Origin: Lepus europaeus
Lineage: Eukaryota > Chordata > Mammalia > Lagomorpha > Leporidae
DNA: 64,000 nucleotides
Direction of reading: 5' to 3'
Assembly: GCF_033115175.1 (NCBI RefSeq)
Contig: NC_084838.1
Location: forward strand, 92,299,468 to 92,363,467
Part shown: positions 46,297-57,234 of the stretch, piece after piece
Layout of the letters: each line of letters begins with the position of its first letter
How positions within the stretch are numbered: position 1 is the stretch's first letter
Position numbers and translations under genes: made by a program
Notes under the pieces: model-generated
Database searches by the model: none
What the model was told of the DNA's origin: nothing
The model's input: the letters and a program-made list of their open reading frames with translations, nothing else

Positions 46297-46629
46297 TTTT
46301 TTAAGATTTATTTATTTATTTGAAAGTGGGAGTTACAGAGAGAGAAGGAGAGGCAGAGGCAGAGAGAAAGGTCTTCTATCTGCTGATTTGCTCCCCAGTT
46401 GGCTGCAATGGCCGGAGCTACACCAATCCAAAGCCAGGAACCAGGAGCTTCTTCTGGGTCTCTCATGTGGGCGCAGGGGCCCAAGGACTTGGGTCATCTG
46501 CTATTGCTTTCTCAGGCCACAGCAGAGAGCTGGGTTGGAAGTGAAGCAGCCAGGATTTGAACCGGCACCCATATAGGATGCTGGCATTGCAGGCGGCAGC
46601 TTTGCCTGCTATACCACAGCTCCCGCCCC
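46239..46629 (-). mobile_element. C-SINE with (TTTC)n tail microsatellite
   Basis: Reverse copy whose A-tail side has become a pure (TTTC)n run of about 17 units (46233-46300). A target-site duplication TGGGAGCCTCTTTC lies at 46225-46238 and 46630-46643. Confidence 0.92.
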
Positions 46630-47007
46630 TGGGAGCCTCTTTCGCCCCTGCTCCTGTGTCCTAGTTGGGTGTGCCATCATTCTGTGGTTTTCAGCACTTC
46701 TTTCCTTTCTACTGTGTTAGAAATTTTACAGTCATAAACCCTTGTCCTAGAAGCAGACATTTTTCCAAGAAGTCCTAGGTTTCTTTAGTGAAAAATAGTG
46801 TAGATCTGGGCCATGTGTGTGTGTGTTCATGTTCATGTTCACTGCTATGGAAGTCTCTTTGTTGGTTTATTCAATGGGCTGACCTAGAAAATACACATGT
46901 GCAAATACACAGAAACATGCACGAATACACATGTACACACGTGAATAATAAGAAGTTTACTCCATTATTTCCCATTCCTTTGCATTTTCTCAAATTTCTT
47001 TCTTTTT

Positions 47008-47312
47008 TAGAAGATTTTTTCCATTTACTTTGAAGTCAGAGCTACAGAGAGAGTGAGGGGGAGGGGAGCGGAGACCCATCTTCCATCTGCTAGTTTATTC
47101 CTCAGATCTCTGCAATGGCCAGGACTGGGCCAGGTGGAGCCTCGAGCCAGGAACTTCATCTGGTACTCCAACGTGGGTGGCAGGGTCGATTTTCCCAGGC
47201 AGTTAGCAGGGAGCTGGACAAGAAGTGGAGCATCCATGACACAAACTGGCACCCATATGGGATATTGATGTCACAGGTGGCAGTTTGGCCTGCTATGTCA
47301 CAACAGTGGTCC
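47008..47312 (-). mobile_element. degenerate C-SINE
   Basis: Diverged reverse copy with AGAAGATTTTTTCCATTTAC at the left, GAGCCAGGAACTTCATCTGG in the middle, and CTGCTATGTCACAACAGTGG at the right. Confidence 0.75.
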
Positions 47313-47319
47313 CAGGATT

Positions 47320-48025
47320 TCTTTGTGTGTGTCCCATTCCACATTTGTAGGGTCCCCTTTCACAGGGAGAATGTTGGATCACACCAGCAAACCTATACAC
47401 TCATTTGCTCAATCTGTTGATGTATACAAAATATTTTTCAGAATTGGTTTACCTATACTGCTGCAGTACACAAGCCTAATAAGAGCTTAGAATGTGTTTG
47501 TGATTCTAATACACTCCCATAACAGACACTGCCTAAGAAACTGTTCATTGTCTTCCTTTCTTATACAAAAGGTAGCAAAGTATTTTTTTTTGCCCTTTGC
47601 TCTTTTTTCTTAACTGTTCCTGTCAGTCCAGAACAGTCCATTGCTCTTTTATTTCTCAACATTTCTTCTCAGCTGCTCTATAATCTATTGTGTGTTTCCA
47701 CCAGTTGGATTTAATTATTTGGCTTGAATTTTAAAACAATTTCCTGTATTTTACAACTATAAATAGGACTGTGAGAAATATCTGTGCATATATACACTTG
47801 TACAATGGCAAGTGACTCTTCTGGGTAAATTCTTAGATGTTACTTTTTCTGCTGAGATTTTAATAAAAGTAATTTTATCATATAATCCTAACTTTATTTG
47901 ATAGGTTTTATATACTCTTGCATTTTCAGTAAGCATATATTGAAAATCCAGTTTTTCTAGTCTCCTAGTAGTACTGTCAATGGTTTTCTTTTTTTACTTC
48001 AATATAAAACAAGTTTTTTTAGCAT
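47320..48025. other. unassigned AT-rich
   Basis: Probably old LINE-derived sequence, but no block is diagnostic. No gene. Confidence 0.3.
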
Positions 48026-48029
48026 AGTT

Positions 48030-48600
48030 ATAATTTTTAAAATTTTATTTAAGTTATCAAAGTTTCATGTATTTCATATATCCAGATTTAGGAACATAGT
48101 GACACTTCCCCCTACCCTCCCTCCTGGCCATGCTCCAATCCTTCTTCCCCCTACCTCACACTCCCACTCTTAATTTTACAAAGATCTATTTTTAGTTTAC
48201 TTAATGATCATATAGTTAACCCTACCCTAAGGAAAAGCGTTCAACAAATAGTATGAAGAAAAAAAACACACTGTTCCTCTATGGAAGAGACAAGGGCTGT
48301 TAACCAACCATCAAATCTCAAAATGTCTATTCCACTTCAATACATTACATTTCAGGTACTCTATCAGTTACCTCGGATCAGGGAAAACATGATATCTGTC
48401 TTCTTGGGACTGGCTTATTTCACTAAGTATAATGGTTTCCAGTTGTGTCCATCTCATTGGAAAAGACAGGATTTCATTTTTTAAAGCTGAGTAATACTCC
48501 ATACTGTATATATACCATATTTATTTATCCAGTCAACAGTTGATGGACATCTGGGTTGATTCCATATCTTAGCTATTTTGGGGGTGATCTTATGGGTAAG
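48030..48600 (-). mobile_element. L1 3' end fragment
   Basis: Reverse-strand rabbit L1 3' UTR and the end of ORF2: TTTCATATATCCAGATTTAG, TTACAAAGATCTATTTTTAG and CAGTCAACAGTTGATGGACA blocks. The same 3' end occurs at 53.84 kb. Confidence 0.75.
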
Positions 48601-48984
48601 AAGAGGTATCTTTGTAGCATACATTTTTCTCTTATTTGTAAAACTCACCATATTTTCATATGTTTATGCCTTTCTTGGTGAAGATTCTGATTGAGTCTTA
48701 CCCATTTGATGTAGGATTTTTGTTCTCTCCCCATAAGTTTCTGAAATGTCTTCATGTGAGAATCCAGCCCTTCTCAATGAAACATCTTGATGTACATACT
48801 AATAAATTTATTTATCTTTTGACTGTTCATATTTGATTGCTGATGCATGCAGAAGTTTTATATGTTTTTATGTTACATTGTCTCAGAATTTCAAGTCAGA
48901 ATTAGAAAGCCTTACTCTACATCATGTTAGGATGATTCCATCTATGTTTTCTTCTAGCACATTCAACTTTATTTTTGTATTTTT

Positions 48985-49290
48985 TAAAAGATGTATTTAT
49001 TTATTTGAAAGAGTTACACACAGAGAGAAGGAGAAGTGGAGAGAGAGAGAGATCTTCCATCAACTGGCTGCAACAGCTGGAGCTGCACTGATCCAAAGCC
49101 AGGAGCCAGGAGCTTCCTCCTGGTCTCCCACACAGGTGCAGGGACTCAAGGACTTGGGCCATCTTCTACTGCTTTCCCAGGCCATAGCAGAGAGCTGGAT
49201 TGGAAGAGAAGAGGGACTCATACTGGCACCCATATGGGGTGCCGACACTGCAGGCAGTGGCTTTACGTGTCATGCCATAGCACTGGCCCC
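48985..49290 (-). mobile_element. C-SINE
   Basis: Reverse copy with AAAAGATGTATTTATTTATT at the left, GA-rich runs, and a head ending CATGCCATAGCACTGGCCCC. Confidence 0.9.
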
Positions 49291-49299
49291 CAATTTTAT

Positions 49300-51505
49300 T
49301 TTTTAACCTTTAAATTTCTGAATCCATATAGAATTCTCATGTATAATGTGAGAAATGGAATTTTATGATTTTTCAAATGTCTATCCAGTGTCTGATTCAT
49401 TAATCTGACATAGTGATTTCATACCACCCTTTTTGAACTGTATTTTAATGTATCTGAATTCATTTTTGCTATATTACAACCCATTTGTCCTTTTGTCTAC
49501 TAGTACCACACAGTTTAAATCCCTTAAAAGGGATTGTTTTCCTAATTGGAAGCGACAGTTTCCCTGGAGCTCTTCCTGAGCAGTGTTTTATAGCAATCCT
49601 TATGTTAATTTTTCCATTTGAATTTTAGCATGAATATATAACCAGTGATAAAACTCTTCGGAATTTTTAGTACTTGTCTATAACTTTGCACATTGTTATT
49701 AGTGAGACTCACATCTTACTATATTGCAATGTTCCAACCAAGAAAAGAAGGTGCCTTTCTCCTTGTCCAAATCTTGAATACTTGTAGCATTTTGTCATTT
49801 TTTTATTGTTCTGAGATATTATAATCCAGGATTGTGAGTGTTGGAATCCCAGATTTTCTCCAATCAAAAGGGCAGTGTTGTTACCTTATTTATCACTCGG
49901 CTCCATTTGAGAACAGTAATCTTGTGCTTCCTGAAGGTATTGATAGTCTTGTTATATCCCTGGAGCTGCACTGATCCAAAGTTCATAATAATCTTGAAGC
50001 GTCTGCATTTCCACAGTGTGCTTTTTCTTTTCCAGTGGCGTTTAGCTCAGTTTGTTGTAGAATATGGTAAATACTTCATCTTCATTAAAATATGAAAATC
50101 TACTTCCTGTATGATTTTCTTTTAATCCCATCAATAGGGTTCTTGGATCCTTCTTATATCACCACTGTTGGGTAAAGTACAAGGTTTCAGAGTTACCCAG
50201 CAGAGATGTTATTCTTTTAAAAATTCAGTTTTTCTACTTTTTTTAGAATCACGTGTCATTTATTGGTTCTCTTTTTAGTGAATAGCCACAGAAAACTTCC
50301 TTTTACAGGAAAAAATTTTGAGGTAAAATGTCAATACTTATGCTAGAGTTACTATTTCTGCATTCATACCCAGAGGAAACTTCTTAAATTTCTGATATGA
50401 GATGAACCTTGCATACACACACATGCACACACAACTTTGCTTGTGGCTTTCAGTTTGGGTCATGGAAGAACTAGTTGATGGAAGGACTCTTGTGATAATG
50501 AGTTGCTGTGGCCCCTTCAACATTACCCCAAAGCTGACCTGGAGAGTACTGAAGGCTGGAGTCCTTCAGCTGAGATGATGGGGCCGGGGACCCCCCTGTC
50601 TCATTCTTCTTTTGTCCATCTTCCTAAGATTTTGCTTCTCCAACAGAGACATCCCTTTCCTTTTATTTTTGGGAATGTCTCCCCCAAGCCGGTAAAGGCT
50701 CCAGGGCCTGGGGAGACTGGCCCTGCAATGAACACCTGATATCAAAGCACAGGGCCTGGGTCAGGCCAGTCTCATGGTAGGAACTTGGCAAAATTTGGTG
50801 AAGTTCGGCCCTGGGGATTAGAGAAAATGTGGGGCCACAGCTAAAAGGGTAGTGCCTTGAGCTGGAGAGAACAATAGGTGTTTTCAGACCTTTTGCCCAT
50901 GCCTGGAGGATTGAGGAGGTTGTGGCTAAATGGAGTGATGCCTTGGGATGGATCACTGGCACTGGCACACATAACTTCATGTGGCCTCAATAGGCAAGGA
51001 CAGGGGCGCAAATAAATGCCTTTCAGTTGGTGTTTAGGGAAGGTGAATGTGTGACTAGTGATTCTTAGTAGAGATGTTGGGGGACTTAAGGAGGGGTGAT
51101 ATCGAAGGTAATAATATCATTCTCACTTTACCAGAACCAGCATCCAGAATAAGTGCACCGAGGAGTCCCATGTATCCCATGAAGCTGAAGACCTTGGGTC
51201 CTACTCAGCGATCAGTGTATGAGGTCAGAACCAGGTAAATAGCTTGCAGGGGAGCAGTTTATTAAATTAAAAGACCATGAAGTACAAGGATTACAAGGGT
51301 TGGTGTGCAAAAAGCCCATCATAAACCAGGTATCTCATGCCAATGAAAGAAAACATCTTTTAAATATCAATTTCTAGCAGAAGTAGAAAAATTTATCATT
51401 GACTTTTGTTATGTTCACACTTAAGGGGAAAGGAAAGGAGTGGTCAGGAGAACAGCCCATATAGAGGAGTTGATGACTGCACATGATTTTTAGGGGACCA
51501 GAGAG
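49300..51505. other. intergenic, unassigned
   Basis: Neither strand has a supported exon. 49300-49830 is AT-rich and may be old LINE. 50500-51240 is less AT-rich, unique-looking sequence. I could not recognise any retroviral or cellular protein in it. Confidence 0.3.
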
Positions 51506-51611
51506 CAAAGTATTATGGACTGGAACTGTGTCCTCCCTACCCCGATACACAGTTTACAGCACTAATCCCCAGTGTGGCTGTTTATGTGAATAGGTCATTT
51601 AACCTATTTTT

Positions 51612-52297
51612 ATAAAAGATTTATTTATTTGAGAGGCAGAATTAGACAAGGAGAGACAGACATATGAGATATATATGTCCCATCAACAGGTTTACTCAAC
51701 AAATGAATGCAGTGGCTGGGTGGGTCAAGGCCAAAGTCTGGAGCCTAGAAATTCATCCAATCTCTCACTTGGGTTCGGAGTCACAAACTCTTTTTTTTTT
51801 ATTTTTATTTTTTGACAGGCAGAGTGGATAGTGAGAGAGAGAGGCAGAAAGAAAGGTCTTCCTTTGCCATTGGTTCACCCTCCAATGGCCGCTGCAGCCG
51901 GCGTGCTGAGGCCAGCGCACCGCGCTGATCTGATGGCAGGAGCCAGGTGCTTCTCCTGTTCTCCCATGGGGTGCAGGGCCCAAGCACTTGGGCCATCCTC
52001 CACTGCACTCCCTGGCCACAGCAGAGAGCTGGCCTGGAAGAAGGGCAACCGGGACAGAATCCGGTGCCCTGACCGGGACTAGAACCTGGTGTGCTGGCGC
52101 CGCAAGGCGGAGGATTAGCCTAGTGAGCCACGACACCGGCCTATGGAGTCACAAACTCTTGTGCCATCTTCTGCTTACCCAGGCAAATTATAAAAAAGCT
52201 GTATTGGAAGTGGTGTACCGGGACTCAAACTGGCCCTCATATGGGATGCCAGCCTCGCAGATGGCAGCTTATCCTGTTGAGCCACAATGCCCACCCC
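51612..52297 (-). mobile_element. old C-SINE in the MaLR LTR, split by a younger one
   Basis: Left half 51612-51776 (AAAAGATTTATTTATTTGAG onward) and right half 52161-52297 (to GTTGAGCCACAATGCCCACC) join into one diverged reverse C-SINE when the nested insertion is removed. Confidence 0.85.
51793..52144 (-). mobile_element. C-SINE, young GC-rich subtype, nested inside a SINE
   Basis: Reverse copy with a perfect 16-bp target-site duplication GGAGTCACAAACTCTT at 51777-51792 and 52145-52160. Confidence 0.95.
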
Positions 52298-53829
52298 ATA
52301 GATACATAGATAGCGTATGTAAAAAGGTAATTAAGGTTAAAGTGATGTCATAAGGGTCTGGTCCTAATCCATCACGAGTGGTGTCCTTCTAAGAAGGAGA
52401 GGTTCCAGGGAGTTGCATGCACAGAGAATAGTCCATGTGAGGACACAGAGATACTGGAGCCATCTGCAAGCCAGGGAGACAGGCTTCTGGAAACCAAACT
52501 TGCCAACAGCTTCTTTTGGGCTTTCCAATTTTCAGAACTGTGAGAAAGTGAAGTTCTATCAGGTAATATACCAGTTGTATTGTGTTTTGTAGGTTGGGCC
52601 CAGCAAACTAATAACAATTTTAATATTAAGAATGGGATTGTGTTTGCAAATGTGGATGTGGTTTGGAATTGGTAATATGTAGAGGCTAGAATAATTTTGA
52701 GGTACCTGTTGACAAAGCCAAAATTGCTTCAGAGACACTCTTGGTAAAATATAGCTGTTACAGGGGATTCTGGTTAGGTCTCTGATGTGGAATTCTTGCC
52801 ATATCAGTTTGGGGAGCTGTGTCCTAGTGTTTTGTGGAATGTGGACTCTCTAGATGACTGAAGTGTGGAATATTCAGATGTGATTTCCTCACACAGTGAT
52901 GAACATGTGGCCTGATTTCCTTGCTGATTGTAGTAAAATATGAGTGGGAGAAAGAACTAGAAGGGATTATTAAAATAAAAGACATCCAACTTTTAAAATT
53001 TGGAAAATTCTCAATCTGCTCATCTCAGAAAAAATGAACATGTATTTTCTGGAGAGAGCACTGAGTGTGTGAGGCATGGTACCAATTAACCATTTCATCA
53101 GGAATTCTGCCAGCTGGAACTGAAACGTAAAGATATGGAGCAAAATGAAAGCAGCCTGTTCGATTTCAGGAAGTCTATAGCAATGTCCAGTACAACAGTC
53201 TTTCTGCAAATGTGTTCCTATGCCAGAAAAGGGGAAGGCATGACTCAGAAAGTTGTTTCAGAGATTGACAGGGCTACCATTCTTGGGAGGAAAGTGGCAA
53301 GTGTGTCTTCTCAGTTTCCTTGGACCAGGAGCCACTGCTCAAAACAATGCTGTCACGCTGGTGAGCCCAGGAAGCAGGGCTTCCAATGCCTTGGACCATG
53401 AGCACAGGGCACTGCATCGGGATGATTGTTCTTGAGACCTGAAATCTGATAGAATTTGCCTTGCTGGATTGTGGACTTGCTTGTGATGTGTCACTCTGCT
53501 TCTTTGTGATGGATCCATTTTGGAATTGGGACATCTAGCCTATACTTGTTCCACCATTGTATTTTGGAAACACATAACAAGTCTGGTGCCACAGGATCAC
53601 AGGTAGAGAAGTTGGTCAAAGGATGTGGATTCTAACCCATACTTGGTATAAAGATTTACATGAGATTATAGATTTAAAGTTGATTTAGGAGTGGGTTATG
53701 GATTTTGCAACTGTTGGGATGTTGTGATTCTATTTTGTATGTGAAAAGGATGTGAACTTTGGGGTAAAAAATTTCAAAATCCTTGTATTTTTCTCATAAT
53801 AAGCATTTATTGTATACTTGGATTTCAAA

Positions 53830-55060
53830 ATATGTTATACAAAAGTAAACTTTTTTTACATTTTATTCAAAGAATACAAACTTTATGCATTTCATATATA
53901 CAGATTTAGGAACATAGTGATTCTTCCCACCCTGCCTCCCTCCCACTCATATTCCCACCCTTCTTCCTTCTCCCTCTCCCATTTCCATTATTATTATTAT
54001 TTTTTTTTTTTGACAGGCAGAGTGGACAGTGAGAGAGAGACAGAGAGAAAGGTCTTCCTTTTGCCGTTGGTTCACCCTCCAATGGCCGCCGCGGTAGCGC
54101 GCTGCGGCCGGCGTACCGCGCTGTTCCGATGGCAGGAGCCAGGTGCTTCTCCTGGTCTCCCATGGGGTGCAGAGCCCAAACACTTGGGCCATCCTCCACT
54201 GCACTCCCTGGCCACAGCAGAGAGCTGGCCTGGAAGAGGGGCAACCGGGACAGGATCGGTGCCCCGACCGGGACTAGAACCCGGTGTGCCGGCGCCGCAA
54301 GGCGGAGGATTAGCCTGTTGAGCCACGGCGCCGGCCTCCATTATTATTTTTTACAAAGATCTATTTTCAGTTAACTTTATACTCAAGATTAATCTTACAC
54401 TAAGTAAAGAGTTCAACAAAAGAAAAATATAAAAGAAAAAACTAACAAAAAGCATTGTTCCTCAACAGTGAAGACAAGGGCCGTTCAAAGTCACCACATC
54501 ATGAAGTGTCAATTTCACTCCTATAGATTACCTTTTAGGTACTCTATTAGTTACCACAGATCAAGGAGAACAGATGGTATTTGTCTTTTTGAGACTGGCG
54601 TATTTCACTAAATATAATGGTTTCCAGTTGCATTCGTGTTGGTGCAAAACATAAAACATTTCTCAATGTTTCCTGCCTGTTTTCTAGTTGAACTGTTTTT
54701 ATTTTTGCTGTTGAATTTTCAAAGTTCTTTATTCCAGATAAAAGACATGTCAGGTATGTGGCTTGCAAATAGTTTCTCCAAGCCCATTCATTTTTGTCCT
54801 TTCATTAGGGTCTTTCACAAAGGACAGTATTTGAATTTTGATCAATACCAATTATTGATTTTATATCTTTTATAAATATAGATTTTGTTATCATACCTGA
54901 AAATCTTCACCAAGCACTAAAATTCAGTTATTTCCACCAGTGTTACTGCCTAAAAGTTTCACAGTTTCACATTTAAATCTGTGATCGATTGCAGGTTAAT
55001 TTTTGTGTGTACTAAAAACCCCATCCCTTTGAATCATATTGCTTTATAAAGTTAGATTGC
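53830..55060 (-). mobile_element. L1 3' end with ORF2 tail, reversed
   Basis: Rabbit L1 3' UTR (TTTCATATATACAGATTTAG near 53890) continues after a SINE at 54000-54336 into the ORF2 C-terminal end (54768-54547) and further reversed ORF2 blocks up to about 55060. Confidence 0.7.
54000..54336 (-). mobile_element. C-SINE, young GC-rich subtype
   Basis: Reverse copy inserted in L1 with the target-site duplication TCCATTATTATT (53984 and 54337). Confidence 0.93.
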
Positions 55061-55069
55061 TATACGTGT

Positions 55070-56285
55070 ATGGTCCTTTCCCCCATGCCTCTGCCCTTCT
55101 GGGATTCCTGAAAGACTCATTTTTGGTTTTGATGTGGGGAACTTTACCAATATTTTCCTAAGAGTTTAGCTGAGCAGGGTGAAGTGCATTGTTCTCCTGT
55201 GATCATCAGGGATCTGCCTCAGAGGGGCAAGATGGAAACCGAACAAACTGGTGTCTGGCCCAGAGGTTCTGTCTCCAAAGCTCAGTTCCTTGTCTACCTG
55301 TATGGAGCAAGTCAAGTGCAACACTGGCTGTGGAACCACAGGACCCCATGGCACCCGCCATCATTGCCTCCTAGAAACAGGAGATTCTGAGAAGACAAGG
55401 TCCTGTGTCCTGTGTGCAGATGGTTGAGAAGATGATTCAAGATGCCAGGGAAAGCACCCAGGCTTCGCAGTGTACAATGAGCCCAGAGCCAGCATTTGTA
55501 CCTGACTTGTGATCCTATGCATTCGAGATGCAAGACAGCACATGAAGAGCGCTGATCACTGATAGTCAGCCTGGCCACACCCTCATGCTTCAGTGCAGGA
55601 GAATCAGGATGGAGCAGGGCTGGCCCTGAGGTCACTCCACAGGAGGCTCACGACTGGGCAGACCAACCATACCTAGCATGGCCAGATAGAACTTGATGAT
55701 GGCTCTTGGCTGCCTCCCACTGTCTTCACCAAGGGCTCTTAAACAGCTGAGGATAGGATACATCTCATCTTTATCACCATTTCTGAACCCCTCGGAGACC
55801 CTAATTTTTAAGGTTGATCTGAGTATGTGGATTCCTTATCAAGAACCTGATAGGTCCTAGGCTGGTTAGAACCCAGCAAAGTTGCCAAGACAGGACCTGA
55901 GGGATGTCGGCCTCAGGACTCATGGATACCTTCTCATGGAGACGTGTCAGCCCACCCCTGATAGTTCTGTTATCCCTTTCATCAGGCTAAGTGAGCCAGA
56001 GCAATATAAAACATAGAAGGCAGAAAATGTGGAAACACACTCCTAGAATGTGCCGGCACCTCAGGCTGAGACAGAGTTCCCTAGACCCCGCGCTCGCGAT
56101 AAAGCCCTGGCCTGCCTGCAGGAGCAGAAGCACCGCCTGGCCTTCCATGCAGCTTCCCAGCCTTCCCTCTTGAGACAGCATGCAGGAGGGAGACCTCGGG
56201 CAGGCCCCTGTGCAGCCACGAGCAGGCATCTCCATCTGTCTTGTCTCACCGCCCTCACCCCGCTGACACCAGGACAGAGGGCAGC
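55070..56285. other. intergenic, unassigned
   Basis: Sequence downstream of the NUTM2-type gene. Open frames near 56050-56330 overlap on both strands, are Ala/Arg-rich and look compositional. No repeat was recognised. Confidence 0.3.
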
Positions 56286-56315
56286 AGAGCAGAGACTGTT
56301 TCCAATGTAACTTCC

Positions 56316-56321
56316 TTTATT
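56316..56321 (-). terminator. NUTM2: NUTM2-type gene poly(A) signal
   Basis: TTTATT on the + strand gives AATAAA on the minus strand, 182 bp past the stop codon. It is the first canonical hexamer downstream. Confidence 0.75.
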
Positions 56322-56502
56322 TACACAAAGTCCCAAAGGGATGATTCCCCACTCTGGCCCCAGGTCCCTCCACCCGGGGGTCCTACAGTCGCCCTCTTGT
56401 GGTGAGGAACAGCAGGGTCAGCACTTTGGGTGCAGGGCAGAGTAAGGGTCCATGTGCTTCAGGCTGCACCTAGAGGAGCTGCCCCCAGAGCCCTAGTGCC
56501 AC

Positions 56503-57234
56503 CTAGTGGGCTGAATGATGCTTCTTCCTCCTCCTGGTGACCAAGTGGTCACATTTCCTCTTCTGAGCCTGGGAGTTTCCCACAGAGCCCAGAGCCTGGG
56601 CCTGCCCTCCAGAAGCCCTGAGGTAAGGCACTGGGCAGGGCTTCTTTTTTGCAGGGTCCAGGCCTCCCTGGAGAGCTTGCTTCCTGGACTTTGCAGCATG
56701 TGGGAGGGGACCCCTAGGATCCCTTCCGTGGGTAGACAGTGGTTTTGGTGCACTGCAAGAATTCCCAGCTCCAAGGCAGGGGAGGTCTGTGGCAGAGGCC
56801 TCGCTCTGCCCAAAGCCCAAGGGCAGCAGGTGGTGCTGGGAGGCCAGGAGGAAGGAGAGACTGGGAAGTTCCTCCTCATTCTCACTGGAGATGTCCAATG
56901 GTGTGTGCGGGCCCCCAACAGAGGGTTCTCCTCTGAAACTCCTGGCATCTTCGGTGGCCCCCAGTGAGGGACACTCCCGATGTCCACTAAACACAGCATT
57001 AACCCCAGGCCTGCACAGGGGGGTGTCTGGGACAGCATGTCTCTGCAGGTCTTGGGAAGACATCGACCCGGAGAAGCACTCAGCTCTGGCCCCAAGGCGG
57101 GGGCCCTGGTGGTCACTCTCTGCACTTTGTTGGGGTCCAGATTCAGAATTGCTGGGGTTCAGTAGGGGCACACCACGACTGGGGGTGGCCCCCATGGCCC
57201 CATCCTCTTTCAAGGAGAAGTGCTTCGCCGTCAC
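56503..57234 (-). CDS. NUTM2: NUTM2-type exon 7 (last)
   Basis: The 243 residues are mostly low-complexity, Ser/Pro/Gly-rich and poorly conserved. They include [20 protein letters not shown]. They end in [17 protein letters not shown] and the basic nuclear-localisation tail before TAG at 56503-56505. Confidence 0.88.
   Translation of the reverse strand: MTAKHFSLKEDGAMGATPSRGVPLLNPSNSESGPQQSAESDHQGPRLGARAECFSGSMSSQDLQRHAVPDTPLCRPGVNAVFSGHRECPSLGATEDARSFRGEPSVGGPHTPLDISSENEEELPSLSFLLASQHHLLPLGFGQSEASATDLPCLGAGNSCSAPKPLSTHGRDPRGPLPHAAKSRKQALQGGLDPAKKKPCPVPYLRASGGQAQALGSVGNSQAQKRKCDHLVTRRRKKHHSAH

Larger units (their letters stand above)
51511..53780 (+). mobile_element. ERVL-MaLR (MST/THE1-like) LTR plus internal region
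   Basis: 51511-52615 is a MaLR LTR split by SINEs. It carries TTATGGACTGGAACTGTGTC at the start, GGTAATTAAGGTTAAAGTG, then CCATGTGAGGACACAGAG and CCAGCAAACTAATAAC at the end. 52616-53780 is MaLR internal sequence, running from GGATGTGGTTTGGAATTGG to TTTTGCAACTGTTGGGATG and GTGAAAAGGATGTGAAC. It encodes no intact protein. No 3' LTR follows; an L1 end begins instead. The family assignment is from remembered consensus blocks. Confidence 0.7.

Noticed and set aside
46214-46576. frame starting with Phe/Leu/Ser repeats resembling a membrane segment
   Set aside because: The repeats are the translated (TTTC)n microsatellite followed by a reversed SINE.
49838-50980. possible retroviral gag-like or unknown gene between 49.8 and 51.0 kb
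   Set aside because: No frame longer than about 100 residues, no recognisable retroviral motif, and stops in every frame.
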